A stretch of 64,000 bases of DNA from Dallia pectoralis. Its lineage: Eukaryota; Chordata; Actinopteri; Esociformes; Umbridae. Location of the stretch: the NCBI GenBank assembly GCA_029465975.1, contig CM055761.1:9164529-9228528 (forward strand). Reading direction: 5' to 3'. Both the position numbers and the translations under genes were made by a program. The notes under the pieces are model-generated. The model was not told the origin of the DNA, did no database searches, and saw only the letters and a list, made by a program, of their open reading frames with translations. Positions 1 to 53,669 of this stretch are shown piece by piece (the first letter of the stretch is position 1; each line of letters opens with the position of its first letter).

Positions 1-745
1 TAGCAAGTTAAAGTTCAGCAGAGTGGGAGGATCCCTAATCAATTTCCTGGCTTCTCCAATCAGACCAGGAGAATGTGAGCTTGTAGATCTACCACACCAC
101 CACTAACACCAGAAGGTCTGGTGTTAAAAGCAACCTGGCTCCTCTTCTGTTACTCCTCCAGACACACAATAACAAACACCTTGTCAACAACTCACACACA
201 CACACACACACACCAATAGATGCACCCACACACCTACATGCCCAAACACAATTGTGAACCCATACCAAACCATAACACAGAGAGAGAAAACACTTCAGAC
301 TTGAGTTCAAATACAAGCTCGCAATTGCGCAAACCAGGCAGACACAATAAAATGTATCGACATGCAGGAATTTAGAGCGTGCTGTCCGTGACAGGAAGTG
401 ACAAGCATATGTAGGAAGCAGGGGAATCATTAGTTTCCAGTGGGAGGGCCAATCCTGTTCATATTCAAGTTGTGCACTCTCAGTTGCCTATTAGAATCAG
501 ACAAGGCACCCAGACAAGCGATTGGGATTGATTGCTTTTTCCAGTTACAACTCAAATATCACCACAGTTACAAACAATTAAGTCTCTGTCCCGGGAGAAC
601 CAGATGCTAGGAGTATAGGATATGGTAAGAGATCAAAGGGCAGGGTTTGATTAGTTTAGCGCTAGTCACTTTTGGGCTGAAGGTGGTTGAATTATTTTGT
701 TTTGGGGAGATTTCTTTTTGGTGGGTCGCTTTCGCACCAGATGGT
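1..745. other. WWTR1 intron 3 (start), no exon seen
   Basis: This lies downstream of the exon 3 donor on the minus strand. It holds a short (CA)n tract at about 190-213 and otherwise unique sequence. No TAZ coiled-coil exon (Gln/Arg-rich) could be read on the minus strand. The open frame at 89-430 minus is a product of the CA tract and its surroundings. Confidence 0.6.
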
Positions 746-751
746 ACTTAC

Positions 752-43507
<42,756 letters not shown>

Positions 43508-44000
43508 GTTGGATTAGTGGAAAAGTTAAAGAAATTAGGAAAAGACCAAGAACCAAATCAATGCGGAGAGATTAAACGTGAAGCCCTCTGAAATAGGCTC
43601 CTCTCAGGAAACTCTCATGGACCCTCTTCGGTGTGGACAAAAATAGTTTTAAAAGTTCTGCCGTCTAACTCGAGTTAGATAGATAACCCTGAAATATATC
43701 CTGAAATATATCCCGACATGGGAAAAGTCATTAACTAATCGAAAAGTAATCGTGTATTGTTTCTTTGCCTTGTTGCTGCCCGGACTCCGCTCCCGTCCCA
43801 AAGTTTGGAAACTCAACTTTTGTAAGACGCCTGTGTCAGCAGTCCCTCATGAATTATGCATGAACTCTAGATCGAGAGTCGTCCTGTGTCGGCAGTCCCT
43901 TATGAATTATGCATGACCTCTAGAGCAAGAGTCGTCCTGTGTCAGCAGTCCCTCATGAATTATGCATTAACTAATTATGCATGAACTCTGAAGTCGTTTA
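43508..44000 (-). promoter_or_regulatory. Presumed WWTR1 5' untranslated and promoter-proximal region, with a roughly 52-bp direct repeat
   Basis: This lies directly upstream of the start codon. No TATA box or clear transcription start was identified. At 43838-43985 a roughly 52-bp unit occurs about three times (core tgtgtcagcagtccctcatg followed by aattatgcatgaactctag). The placement as a promoter is inferred only from position. Confidence 0.4.
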
Positions 44001-44935
44001 GCATTTTTTCCTGATAACAAAATATTCTCTCGACTCCGTAAATATTGAAATGTAAATGTTGGCAAATGTAACAATTACACAAGTTTCAGAACAAAGACAC
44101 AATGTTGCCGAATCCTTTATTGTGTTTGTTTTAGTAAATCACATCTGATTCGGTTTACAGTCGGATATCTGGGTCGATACTGGACAAGTTCTGCGAGTAG
44201 GACTGGAACACAGTTTACAAACTACACATAAAAGTACCAATAATGCATCAATGTTGGGAAATGTCGTGGATTAGTTATAAATGTAACGCATTACCCAACA
44301 CCTAATGTCGGATTGAAAATAACCATCTGTTCAAAGTCCTTTGAAATGTGACAGATTGATTTCCCATCGACATGTTTTCACTAATATTATGTTTCTCTGT
44401 GATTAATTTACCGAGTTAACACAAACCAGATAATGTAATTTGAAGTTAATTTGATTACCAATAATGTAACACAACTTCCAGGCTTTTTCCTTACATAATT
44501 TTGAATTATTGGACCAAACAGCATAGTTTTATCTGAGGCCTATATTTGATACAATAACTCAAACACTAGGCTATACTTTCCATAATGTAATGACTAAAGA
44601 AAAACACTGTACTCATGGTTTATAATCAGTTGATAAAATTGTTTTTTTGAACAGCAAGTTAAATATTTACTAAGTGGGCTAAAAAGGGTTCTTGTCCGAA
44701 AAATATTTGTTTAGTATTTAAAATTGATGAATATAATTATTTGTTTATGACTTATTATAGATACATCCTTCCCAGGCGGTGGCCCTTCAGATCTTTAACC
44801 ACAATGTGAATATGTAACACAGTCTGTAATAACAGCAACCAGCAGTTCCTTGTAGGCTACTTCACAGAGGGTGCAGCTGTCCTTTGTAATGTCAAATGCT
44901 AAGAGATGGCGCGTGCCACCCTGTAAACCAATCCC
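44000..44935. other. Unique AT-rich intergenic sequence upstream of WWTR1
   Basis: No open frame or transposon was recognised. Confidence 0.55.
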
Positions 44936-44944
44936 TTAGACGGA

Positions 44945-45400
44945 CAATTACTATTAACCACCTATAAACCACCTATGACCACTTATAAACCACATATAAA
45001 CCACCTATGACCACCTATAAATCACCTATGACCACCTATAAACCACATATAACCCACCTATAAACCACCTATGACCACTTATAAGCCACCTGTAAACCAC
45101 CTATGACCACCTATAAACCACCTATGACCACCTATAAACCACATATAACCCACCTATAAACCACCTATGACCACTTATAAGCCACCTATAAACCACCTAT
45201 GACCACATATAAACCACCTATGACCACTTATAAACCACCTATAAACCACCTATGACCACCTACGAACAAACTATGACCACCTATGAACAACCTATGACCA
45301 CATATAAACAAACTATGACCACCTATGTCCCTAAAAAGAAACCACCTATGACCATCTATGACCACCTATGACTACCTATGACCATCTATGACCACCTATT
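44945..45400. repeat. Degenerate short-unit repeat (accacctatgaccacctata)
   Basis: Units of about 10-11 bp (ccacctataa, ccacctatga) assembled into irregular higher-order blocks. Confidence 0.92.
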
Positions 45401-45662
45401 CTATTCCCCTAATCATAAACCACTAAATATAATTTGTCACGTGCCTCATTATCAACCAGTGTCAATGAACAATCTAATGCTTCTTTAAAGGCCCTCTACC
45501 ATTGAATAGTTAGTGCATCAAGTATTTTTAAAGAACATTGTATTAATATTAAGGCTGGTAAATGAGAAAGACTTGCAAATGCACATTTACTGGCTCTAGA
45601 AGCAGCACAGAAGTACTCTGGTTTACTTTGTCTGGCAGCACAATCTGATATAGTGTTTCATA

Positions 45663-45810
45663 CTTAGTGTCACATCTGGATTTGTGTCACTTGTTGTCTT
45701 GTCTCCACCTCTCACCAGGTGTTCCATGTCCCCCGTCAGTCCTTGGTAGATTCATACTCTGTCCTTTGCTCTTGCAGTTGCCAGATCGTCTTGTCTTGTA
45801 CAGTCAAAAG
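45663..45810 (+). mobile_element. Possible LTR fragment of a Ty3/Gypsy-like element
   Basis: gtgtcacatctggatttgtg, then tgtcttgtctccacctctca and gccagatcgtcttgtctt resemble fish Sushi-group LTRs. Only a fragment is present, and the L2-type tail adjoins it. Confidence 0.45.
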
Positions 45811-45834
45811 ATGCTGGCCTTCTAATTATACATA

Positions 45835-46252
45835 AAATTTCAGATCAAACAGCCGCCTGAGGCTTTTTTCTATAGCGCTGCTCTATTGGAATGAGCTGCC
45901 AATCAGGGTTAGAAATGCAGACGCAGTGCAAACTTTCAAGTCACTATTAAAAACATATCTCTTTTGCAAGGAATATGGTTAAGTGTAGTCTGGCCAGCGT
46001 AAGAAGGTGAACTAATTTCCGCCCTGCTGTCTTTGCACCACCAGAGGAGGACTGGTTGATCCCTCAGAGCCTGGTTCCTCTCTAGGTTTCTTCCAAAATC
46101 TGACCTTCAGGGAGTTTTTCCTAGCCGCCGTGTATCATCTTGTTGAACTTGTTGATGTGTGCTCTGTCGGATTCAGGCTGGGTGATTGTAAAAGCACTTT
46201 GTGACAACTTTGTTGTAAAAAGAGCTGTATAAATAAATTTGATTGATTGATT
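45835..46252 (+). mobile_element. L2-type LINE, 5'-truncated, with the ORF2 carboxy terminus and 3' tail
   Basis: Translation of about 45842-45982 gives LYWNELPIRVRNADAVQTF followed by KSLLKTYLFCKEYG and a stop, the conserved end of L2 ORF2. The 3' untranslated region follows (cctggttcctctctaggttt, gggagtttttcctagcc), ending aaataaatttgattgattga, the usual tail for reverse-transcription priming. Confidence 0.85.
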
Positions 46253-46945
46253 TGCCAGGTGGGATCTCATCTCCCCTGGGATGTTCTCTATCCCAATTTC
46301 TACTAGGGGGGTGGAGTCACTGGCTCGTTATTTTTCTTATTTGTTTCCTCAATTCGAGTAACTCTGTGAGTAAAACTAAACCTTCCAGAGTGGTTGCGGT
46401 TGACTGGTGTCTTGGTCATGCTTGGTAAAGTGGGTGGATGCTTTCCGGCCTGTGTATCTCTGCCATATGACTCTGTTACCAACCTACACCTGCCTACTGA
46501 CCTACGAGCCTGTCTACTCCTGTGTATCTCTGCCATATGACTCTGTTACCAACCTACACCTGCCTACTGACCTACGAGCCTGTCTAGTCCTGTGTATCTC
46601 TGCCATATGACTCTGTTACCAACCTACACCTGCCTACTGACCTACGGGCCTGTCTAGTCCTGTGTATCTCTGCTATATGACTCTGTTACCAACCTACACC
46701 TGCCTACTGACCTACGAGCCTGTCTAGTCCTGTGTATCTCTACCATATGACTCTGTCACCAACCTACACCTGCCTACTGACCTAACAGGCTGTCTCCTCC
46801 TGTGCATCTCTGCCATGTGATCCTGCCTACCTTTGCATTCCCTGCCTACTACAAGATTGCCTGTCCCCGAATTAGTTAATAATTATCAGAACCTGTTCTG
46901 TCTCTGTGTCAGCCTTTGGGTCCATTACCTCTGAGCCGTGATAGA
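46253..46945 (+). mobile_element. LTR of a Sushi-like Ty3/Gypsy element, with internal 70-bp tandem repeat
   Basis: The right end (tgtctctgtgtcagcctttg, ccgtgatagaacaatctggcc) has the form of a Sushi-type LTR end plus the start of the internal region, directly before a gag remnant. Five copies of a 70-bp unit (core tgtatctctgccatatgact) fill 46440-46800. The left boundary is uncertain. Confidence 0.65.
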
Positions 46946-46949
46946 ACAA

Positions 46950-47612
46950 TCTGGCCCTGATTGACCCAGCAAATTTGAATCACAGACATCAAGCAGTGTT
47001 CCACCAAGGAGCTACTGTGGGCCGTCCGGAGAAGGTCCTGCACTCCTTGGTGACAGAGCTCCAGGAACGGCAGGAGGGCTAGGACCTAGCAAACGAGAAT
47101 CTCACCCAAAAAATAGAGAGTCACTATGCTACTGGCTGAGTCCACGTCCTCAGCCTCCTCTTCCACCCCCGTCCAGCAATCACTTGCCCCCCATGGCCCC
47201 CGACGAGAGCCTCACTTACCTCCACCAGAACGATTTTCAGAAGAATCCCTGGCCTGTCATCTTTTCTTATTTCAATGTTCTCTCATCTTTGATCTCCAGC
47301 TGTCATCATTCCCCACCGGACAATTCAAGGTTGCCTATCTAATTACTCTGATGTCGGGACAAGCTTTTGACTGGGCCGCCGCTGTCAAATAGAACCAATC
47401 ACATGTCTGCCACAGTCTGGAGGCATTCACACCAGAGATAGGAAAAGGCTATGATGCCCCACAATCTGGAAGAGAGGCAGCTTGTCCCTTAACGGAGGCA
47501 GTGGCCAACCAGCATCACTGAGTATGCTATCAAATTCCGAACATTTGCAGCAGACAGTTCGTGGGATTCTGAATCCTTGTTTGATGTCTTACTTTTCGGA
47601 ATGTCGGAACCA
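46950..47612 (+). pseudogene. Sushi-like retrotransposon gag remnant
   Basis: The reading begins IDPANLNHRHQAVFHQGA, where the expected Met codon is ATT. It continues with PRREPHLPPPERFSEESLAC and LQLSSFPTGQFKVAYLITLM, then in another frame SITEYAIKFRTFAADSSWDS and LFDVLLFGMSEP, the order of the Ty3/Gypsy gag capsid region as in Sushi-ichi and RTL/PEG10-type proteins. Stops and frameshifts make it non-functional. It is interrupted at 47612 by another repeat. Confidence 0.82.
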
Positions 47613-47990
47613 GTGGCGGCTGGCCAATAGAGGGCGCTAGGGCGCCGCCCCCCCTTAAGCCACAAAAAATAAATTACAAACTTTTAAATAATAATTACAA
47701 TATGTGTGTGTTTTAAATATGGAATGCACCCAGTAATATGTGTAAAATATGATATAAATCATATTGTCAACCTTTCTTCTGCCTGTATGAACGCCTCGTC
47801 AGAGCACTGGGGCGATAGAGAAAGCGCCCCAAGGAGGCGGGTCTATGTAGCAGTTAAACCAATTGAAAATGTTGCCAATCAGCTTCCTTAAATTGAATCC
47901 AAGAAGGGCGATTATTTTATCGCCCCAAGCTCGTCCCTGATAAAATAAGGACCGGCCTCTAGGGGCGCAATTTTTACTAAACGACAATGG
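47611..47990. mobile_element. Possible non-autonomous DNA transposon inserted in the gag remnant
   Basis: It starts cagtggcggctggccaatag with a ggcgccgccccccc stretch, a terminus seen in fish hAT-like repeats. Gag homology stops exactly here. A clear inverted terminus at the right was not found. Confidence 0.4.
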
Positions 47991-48116
47991 CAAATTTATT
48001 GGTGTGTTGTTCTGGTTACAACACCGGTCCTGACACTGATCCCAGGTCAGACTTCAAAAGGCAGTGGATTGATGGCCATGGCCTGTATTAATTTCTAACA
48101 GAGCAATATAACTGGG

Positions 48117-48985
48117 GAGGGGTTTCCGTTTGGTGGGCTGATGGTCACATCACTGCTTTTTGCGGATGATGTGGTCCTGATGGCCTCATCGGTCGGTGAC
48201 CTTCAGCACTCACTGGATCGGTTTGCAGCCGAGTGTGAAGCAGCTGGGATGAGGGTTAGCACCTCTAAATCTGAGGCCATGACTCTCAGCAGGAAACCGG
48301 TGGAGTGCCTACTCCGGGTAGGGAATGAGTCCTTACTCCAAGTGAAGGAGTTCAAGTACCTCGGGGTCTTGTTCGCGAGTGAGGGAACAATGGAGCGGGA
48401 GATTTGTCGGAGGATCGGAGCAGCGGGGGCGGTGTTGCATTCGCTTCACCGCACCGTTGTGACGAAAAGAGCGCTGAGCCGGAAGGCAAAGCTCTCGATC
48501 TATCGGTCAATCTTTGTTCCTACTCTCACCTATGGGCATGAAAGCTGGGTCATGACCGAAAGAACGAGATCGCGGGTACAAGCGGCCGAAATGGGTTTTC
48601 TCAGAAAGGTGGCTGGCCTCTTCCTTAGGGATAGGGTGAGAAGCTCAGTCATCCGAGAGGAACTCGGAGTAGAGCCGCTGCTCCTTTGCGTAGAAAGGAG
48701 CCAGTTGAGGTTGTTCGGGCATCTAGTACGAATGCCACCTGGGCGCCTCCCTAGCGAGGTGTTCCAGGCACGTCCAGCTGGGAGGAGACCTCGGGGAAGA
48801 CCCAGGACTAGGTGGAGAGATTATATCTCCACACTGGCCTGGGAACGCCTCGGGATTCCCCAGTCAGAGCTGGCTAATGTTGCCCGGGAAAGGGAAGTTT
48901 GGGGTCCCTTGCTAGAGCTGCTACCCCCGCAACCCGACCCCGGATAAGCGGTTGAAGATAAGATGAGACAATGGCGAACGCGAAC
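48117..48985 (+). pseudogene. Rex3-like (RTE-type) LINE, reverse transcriptase carboxy half and 3' tail
   Basis: An uninterrupted frame from 48117 to 48947 starts EGFPFGGLMVTSLLFADDVV with the catalytic FADD intact. It runs through FAAECEAAGMRVSTSKSEAM, EFKYLGVLFASEGTM and IYRSIFVPTLTYGHESW to RPRGRPRTRWRDYISTLAWE and stops after PQPDPG. The tail ggataagcggttgaagataa with gatgaga resembles the GATG-type Rex3 3' end. The amino part (endonuclease and early reverse transcriptase) is missing, so it is a 5'-truncated copy, though fairly young because the frame is open for about 277 codons. Confidence 0.88.
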
Positions 48986-48989
48986 GTTA

Positions 48990-49141
48990 CTCCTCCAAGA
49001 CCCACACCTAACTCGGTAAAATCTCTCCTCCAAGACCCAACCCTAACTCTGTGAAATCTCTCCTCCAAGACCCAACCCTAACTCGGTGAAATCTCTCCTC
49101 CAAGACCCAACCCTAACTCTGTGAATTCTCTCCTCCAAGAT
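48990..49141. repeat. Minisatellite, 35-bp unit, about 4 copies
   Basis: Core ctcctccaagacccaaccct followed by aactcggtgaaatct. It adjoins the Rex3-like tail. Confidence 0.94.
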
Positions 49142-49478
49142 TTGTTTGAGAGGAGAACTTGCTGACTAGCTTGCAAGCTCTTGCTTGCTTTTTAAAACGA
49201 CGAGGACAGATCCAGAATGGACAGGTATATTGTAGCATTGCGGAGAAACAGACGACTTCACGAAACACAAAGAGGCAGAGACCACCGTTCGGTTTGATAT
49301 CTCTGTGAGCCCAGATGTATTTCCTCGTGCTCAAACACGACAGCTACCCCGGGGTTGAGATGTCCGCCGAAAACAAAACTACTAGCCTGGTGAATGAACC
49401 AGAACAGAACTGCACTCCTAGTCGCCCAGTAGCAGAGAGAGAGACACTTTCTCCTTTTCCCCTTTTTCCCACTTATGC
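49142..49478. other. Unique intergenic sequence
   Basis: Nothing recognised. Confidence 0.55.
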
Positions 49479-49479
49479 A

Positions 49480-50045
49480 ATAATGCTATGATAATTATAT
49501 AATAAAGCTATAATAATGCCATAATAATGCGATATTAATGGTGCAATAATGCAATAATAATGCAATAATAATAGTATAATAATGCAATAATAATGATATA
49601 ATATTGGTATAATAATGCCATAATAATGCAATAATAATGATATAATAAAGCTATAATAATGGTATAATAATGCAATAATAATGATATAATAATGGTATTA
49701 CCATGTTATAATAATGCAATAATAATGATATAATAATGGTATTATAATGTTATAATAATGCAGTAATAATGCAATAATGATATAATAATGGTATTATCAT
49801 GTTATAATAATGCAGTAATAATGATATAATAATGGTATTATCATGTTATAATAATGCAATAATAATGATATAATAATGGTATTATAATGTTATAATAATG
49901 CAGTAATAATGCAATAATGATATAATAATGGTATTATCATGTTATAATAATGCAGTAATAATGTAATAATAATGATATAATAATGGTATTATAATGTTAT
50001 AATAATGCAATAAAAATGATATAGTAATGTTATAATGATGCAAAA
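49480..50045. repeat. AT-rich tandem repeat based on ataatgcaataataatgata
   Basis: Trinucleotide-like (ATA/AAT) core organised in higher-order blocks of about 60-100 bp with gtatta/tcatgt markers. Confidence 0.93.
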
Positions 50046-50084
50046 ATGCTATCCAAGATAAGGTTAAAAAGCTGTTTTGGGGTG

Positions 50085-50565
50085 TCACCAGAATTCACAA
50101 TATTCATATTGGACGTCACCAGAATTCACTATATTCATATTATATGGACGTCACCAGAATTCACTATATTCATATTATATGGACGTCACCAGAATTCACT
50201 ATATTCATATTATATGGACGTCTCCAGAATTCACTATATTCATATTATATGGACGTCTCCAGAATTCACTATATTCATATTATATGGACGTCTCCAGAAT
50301 TCACTATATTCATATTATATGGACGTCTCCAGAATTCACTATATTCATATTATATGGACGTCACCAGAATTCACTATATTCATAAATGGATGTTACCAGA
50401 ATTCACTATCTTAATTTAATATGGATATCACCATTATTCCCTATATTAATTTTATATGGATATCACCAGAATTCATTCATTAAGTTCATATGGATATCAC
50501 CAGAATTCACTATATTTATTTCATATGGATATCACCAGAATTCACTATATTAATTTCATATGGAT
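50085..50565. repeat. Minisatellite, 35-bp unit, about 8 regular plus 5 decayed copies
   Basis: Core tggacgtcaccagaattcac followed by tatattcatattata. The right copies (50390-50565) have diverged to tggatatcaccagaattc. Confidence 0.95.
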
Positions 50566-50869
50566 GTCACTCAAGTGGAAAAATGTCATTGTTTATCGAC
50601 GTCATTGCCCACAGTACAAATGCACACACGCTCTAACCTTCGATGGCCGCCACAAACAAAATTACCTGCACACCTGCTGCAAACACAACATAATACAAGT
50701 ACATTCAGCAATATTAATAAATACACGCAAATATTTAAATACAAATACGTCCACATTATTTAAATTAAATCTAAAAGTAGAATTATTTGAACAGGTCTAT
50801 TTATAACATAATGTTTAGGTGGAGTCTAAAATGTACACATTCTAATTTTTGCTGTGCGTGCCTGATTCT

Positions 50870-51207
50870 CTCCCACACACATGCATGCACGCACACACAG
50901 ACACACACAAACACACACACGCACGCACACACAGACAAACACACGCAGACACACACACACATGCAGACAGACACACGCACACACAGACAGACACACACAC
51001 GTACACACACGCAGACAGACACACGCACACACAGACACACACGCACACGCAGACAGACACCCACACGCACGCACGCACGCATGCACACACAAACACCCAC
51101 ATACACGCACACACAGACAGAGACACAAACGCAGACAGACACACACATGCAGACAGACACAAACACACACGCACAGACAGACACACGCACACACAGACAC
51201 ACCCACT
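50870..51207. repeat. CA-rich compound microsatellite (cacacacgcacacacagaca)
   Basis: Irregular cacg, caga and caca units. All open frames here, including the Cys/Val-rich ones on minus, are products of the repeat. Confidence 0.95.
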
Positions 51208-51414
51208 AGGATCACTGTGGTAGGCTCTCTGGCGATGTACATCTGTCAATGAGAACAGTTGACTTTGGCAGGAGTTCAGCTGACGCCTGACATAGAACCC
51301 TCGACCCCCCAAATCATACCCTGAGAACCCCACCTGTCACTATGTCACCATGACCTCTACACCAGCCCCCTTACTGCCCAAAAGTGTTGGGTAAAGGCAG
51401 GCCTATGAGATAAA

Positions 51415-51972
51415 GTCAGTATCTATTGGGGATAAAGTCGGTATCTATTGGGGATACAGTCGGTATCTATTGGGGATACAGTCGGTATCCATTGGGGATA
51501 CAGTCGGTATCTATTGGAGATAAAGTCGGTATCCATTGGGGATACAGTCGGTATCTATTGGGGATACAGTCGGTATCTACTGAGGATACAGTCGGTATCT
51601 ACTGAGGATACAGTCGGTATCTACTGGGGATACAGTCTGTATCTACTGGGGATACAGTCGGTATCTTTTGGGGATACAGTCTGTATCTATTTGGGATACA
51701 GTCGGTATCTATTGGGGATACAGTCGGTATCTATTGGGGATACAGTCGGTATCTATTGGGGATAACGTCGGTATCTATTGGGGATACAGTCTGTATCTAT
51801 TGGGGATACAGTCGGTATCTACTGGGGATACAGTCGGTATCTACTGGGGATACAGTCGGTATCTTTATGGGATACAGTCGGTATCTATTGGGGATACAGC
51901 CGGTATCTATTGGGGATACAGTCGGTACCTTTATGGGATTTAGTCTGTATAGTTATGGGATTTAGTCAGTAT
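51415..51972. repeat. Minisatellite, 22-bp unit, about 25 copies
   Basis: Core ggggatacagtcggtatcta with tt/ct and tttatg variants. Confidence 0.96.
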
Positions 51973-51974
51973 AA

Positions 51975-52475
51975 GTACTTATTATTTTAGTTGAGCAATT
52001 GTAGTATTTCTTGATCTTTTCTAGTTTGTGTGCTCACATTATGTAGTATATTTCTATTACAAGCAAGTAATGGTGTTAACAAAGGTTTATTATTTGAGTA
52101 AATATATGAAGGCCAGAGAATGCATTCCAACTTGTATATAAGGATTCCGGTATGTCCTGGTTGAGCAAACAGCGTGATAACAACCAGCATAGCATCAGAC
52201 GTGCATCCAAGGACACATATCTTACTCATAACATAGACAGCAAGTCCACTGGGAGTTTCTGTGCTAAAGCAGGGCCTTGGTTATGAAGTGAAAATCAGGA
52301 ACGAGGGGAGAACTTTCAGGACATTAGAAATATGCCCAGATGAGACAAAACATTTTGACCTAATGCCTAAAATGCTGTTGGTCCTCCGCATTGCAAGAAA
52401 ATATATAAATAATTATTCTACGTGACCACAAATGTAAATAAAATATCCAAAACGGGCCCAAAACTGAACAGAAAA
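51975..52475. other. Unique intergenic sequence
   Basis: Nothing recognised with confidence. Confidence 0.5.
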
Positions 52476-52477
52476 GT

Positions 52478-52812
52478 ACAAACTGGCTCTAACCCGGAAT
52501 ATAAAAAGGAGTGGGAGGCCCTGGTGCACAACTGAGCAAGAGGACAAATAGTATCTAGTTTAAAAAAGTAGAGGCAATAAAAACAAAAATATCAACGTCA
52601 ATAGTGAAAAGGAAACTTTGGGGTTCTGGCCGTTTAGGCTGTTCTTTTGCCCATCTAAATATTTCACTTTTATAAGTCTGGGGAATGGCTTTTTCTTTGC
52701 AACTCTGCCTCTTATTCTGCCGACACTCTATTTCTGATCAATTTGATATTATTTTAATAGACAAAAAGGATTTATTTCTGAAACATTTCAAAGTTACCCC
52801 ATCCCTTAGAAC
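52478..52812. mobile_element. Rearranged Tc1-like relic: plus-oriented transposase start joined to an inverted piece and terminus
   Basis: Positions 52478-52640 read on plus as YKLALTRNIKRSGRPWCTTE and STSIVKRKLWGSGRLG, the DNA-binding half of a Tc1 transposase. From about 52641, minus-strand translation gives KAIPQTYKSEIFRWAKE, which should follow in the same direction but is inverted. The segment 52725-52810 (atttctgatcaatttgatat, ttattttaatagac) is the outer end, in the inverted sense. Confidence 0.75.
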
Positions 52813-53250
52813 AGTTGTGTAAATCTTTTTTTATTTACATAAAATAAATGTATTTGACAGAAAGTGTGAAGATATAGGATATGTATGCTTAAATATAATT
52901 AGATCAGAATTGAACCCACCCAGCTCAAGTAACCTACTGGTGCCACATGCTGAATCTTCTTACAGTTTTAACTAATGTAAACGGCTTGATGTACAATTGA
53001 AAAATCACCTGTTGGAAAATTCTCCTGTTGGAAAGGAAGTGGTTGGAGAAGAAGGCTTGGAGCTGATCAGGACTGATAAATTAGCTTGTCTGGCCCTCTC
53101 CTTATCTTACTTCACAATTGCTTGGTCAAGAGAATCAAGACAATCTTCATGTCAAATATAAATGTGAGAAACATGCATTTAATACAATAAACGCTTACAT
53201 TGAAGGTGCACACATTTCTGACAAAAGGCATTTGCAAACAGCTGCCCCCT
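52813..53250. other. Unique AT-rich intergenic sequence
   Basis: Nothing recognised. Confidence 0.55.
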
Positions 53251-53251
53251 A

Positions 53252-53583
53252 CAGTATCTCCCTGAATAGAGACCCCCTCATCCCATACTCCTGTAGCACC
53301 TCCTACAGTATCTCCCTGAATAGAGGTCCCCTCACCCCATACTCCTGTAGCACCTCCTACAGTATCTCCCTGAATAGAGACCCCCTCACCCCATACTCCT
53401 GTTGCACCTCCTACAGTATCTCCCTGAATAGAGGTCCCCTCACCCCATACTCCTGTTGCACCTCCTACAGTATCTCCCTGAATAGAGACCCCCTCACCCC
53501 ATACTCCTGTAGCACCTCCTACAGTATCTCCCTGAATAGAGACCCCCTCACCCCATACTCCTGTAGCACCTCATACAGTATCT
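53252..53583. repeat. Minisatellite, 54-bp unit, 6 copies
   Basis: Core ctacagtatctccctgaata followed by gagaccccctcaccccatac. Variants gaggtcccc and gttgcacc alternate. Confidence 0.96.
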
Positions 53584-53669
53584 CCCACAAGGTTCACACA
53601 TTATAGGAAGACATGAAAACAATAATTAGTCTAAATGTGATTATGAATAATGTTTATTGTAGCCCATGA

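Noticed and set aside
50801..51333. Cys/Val-rich and His/Thr-rich open frames
   Set aside because: Translation of the CA-rich microsatellite.
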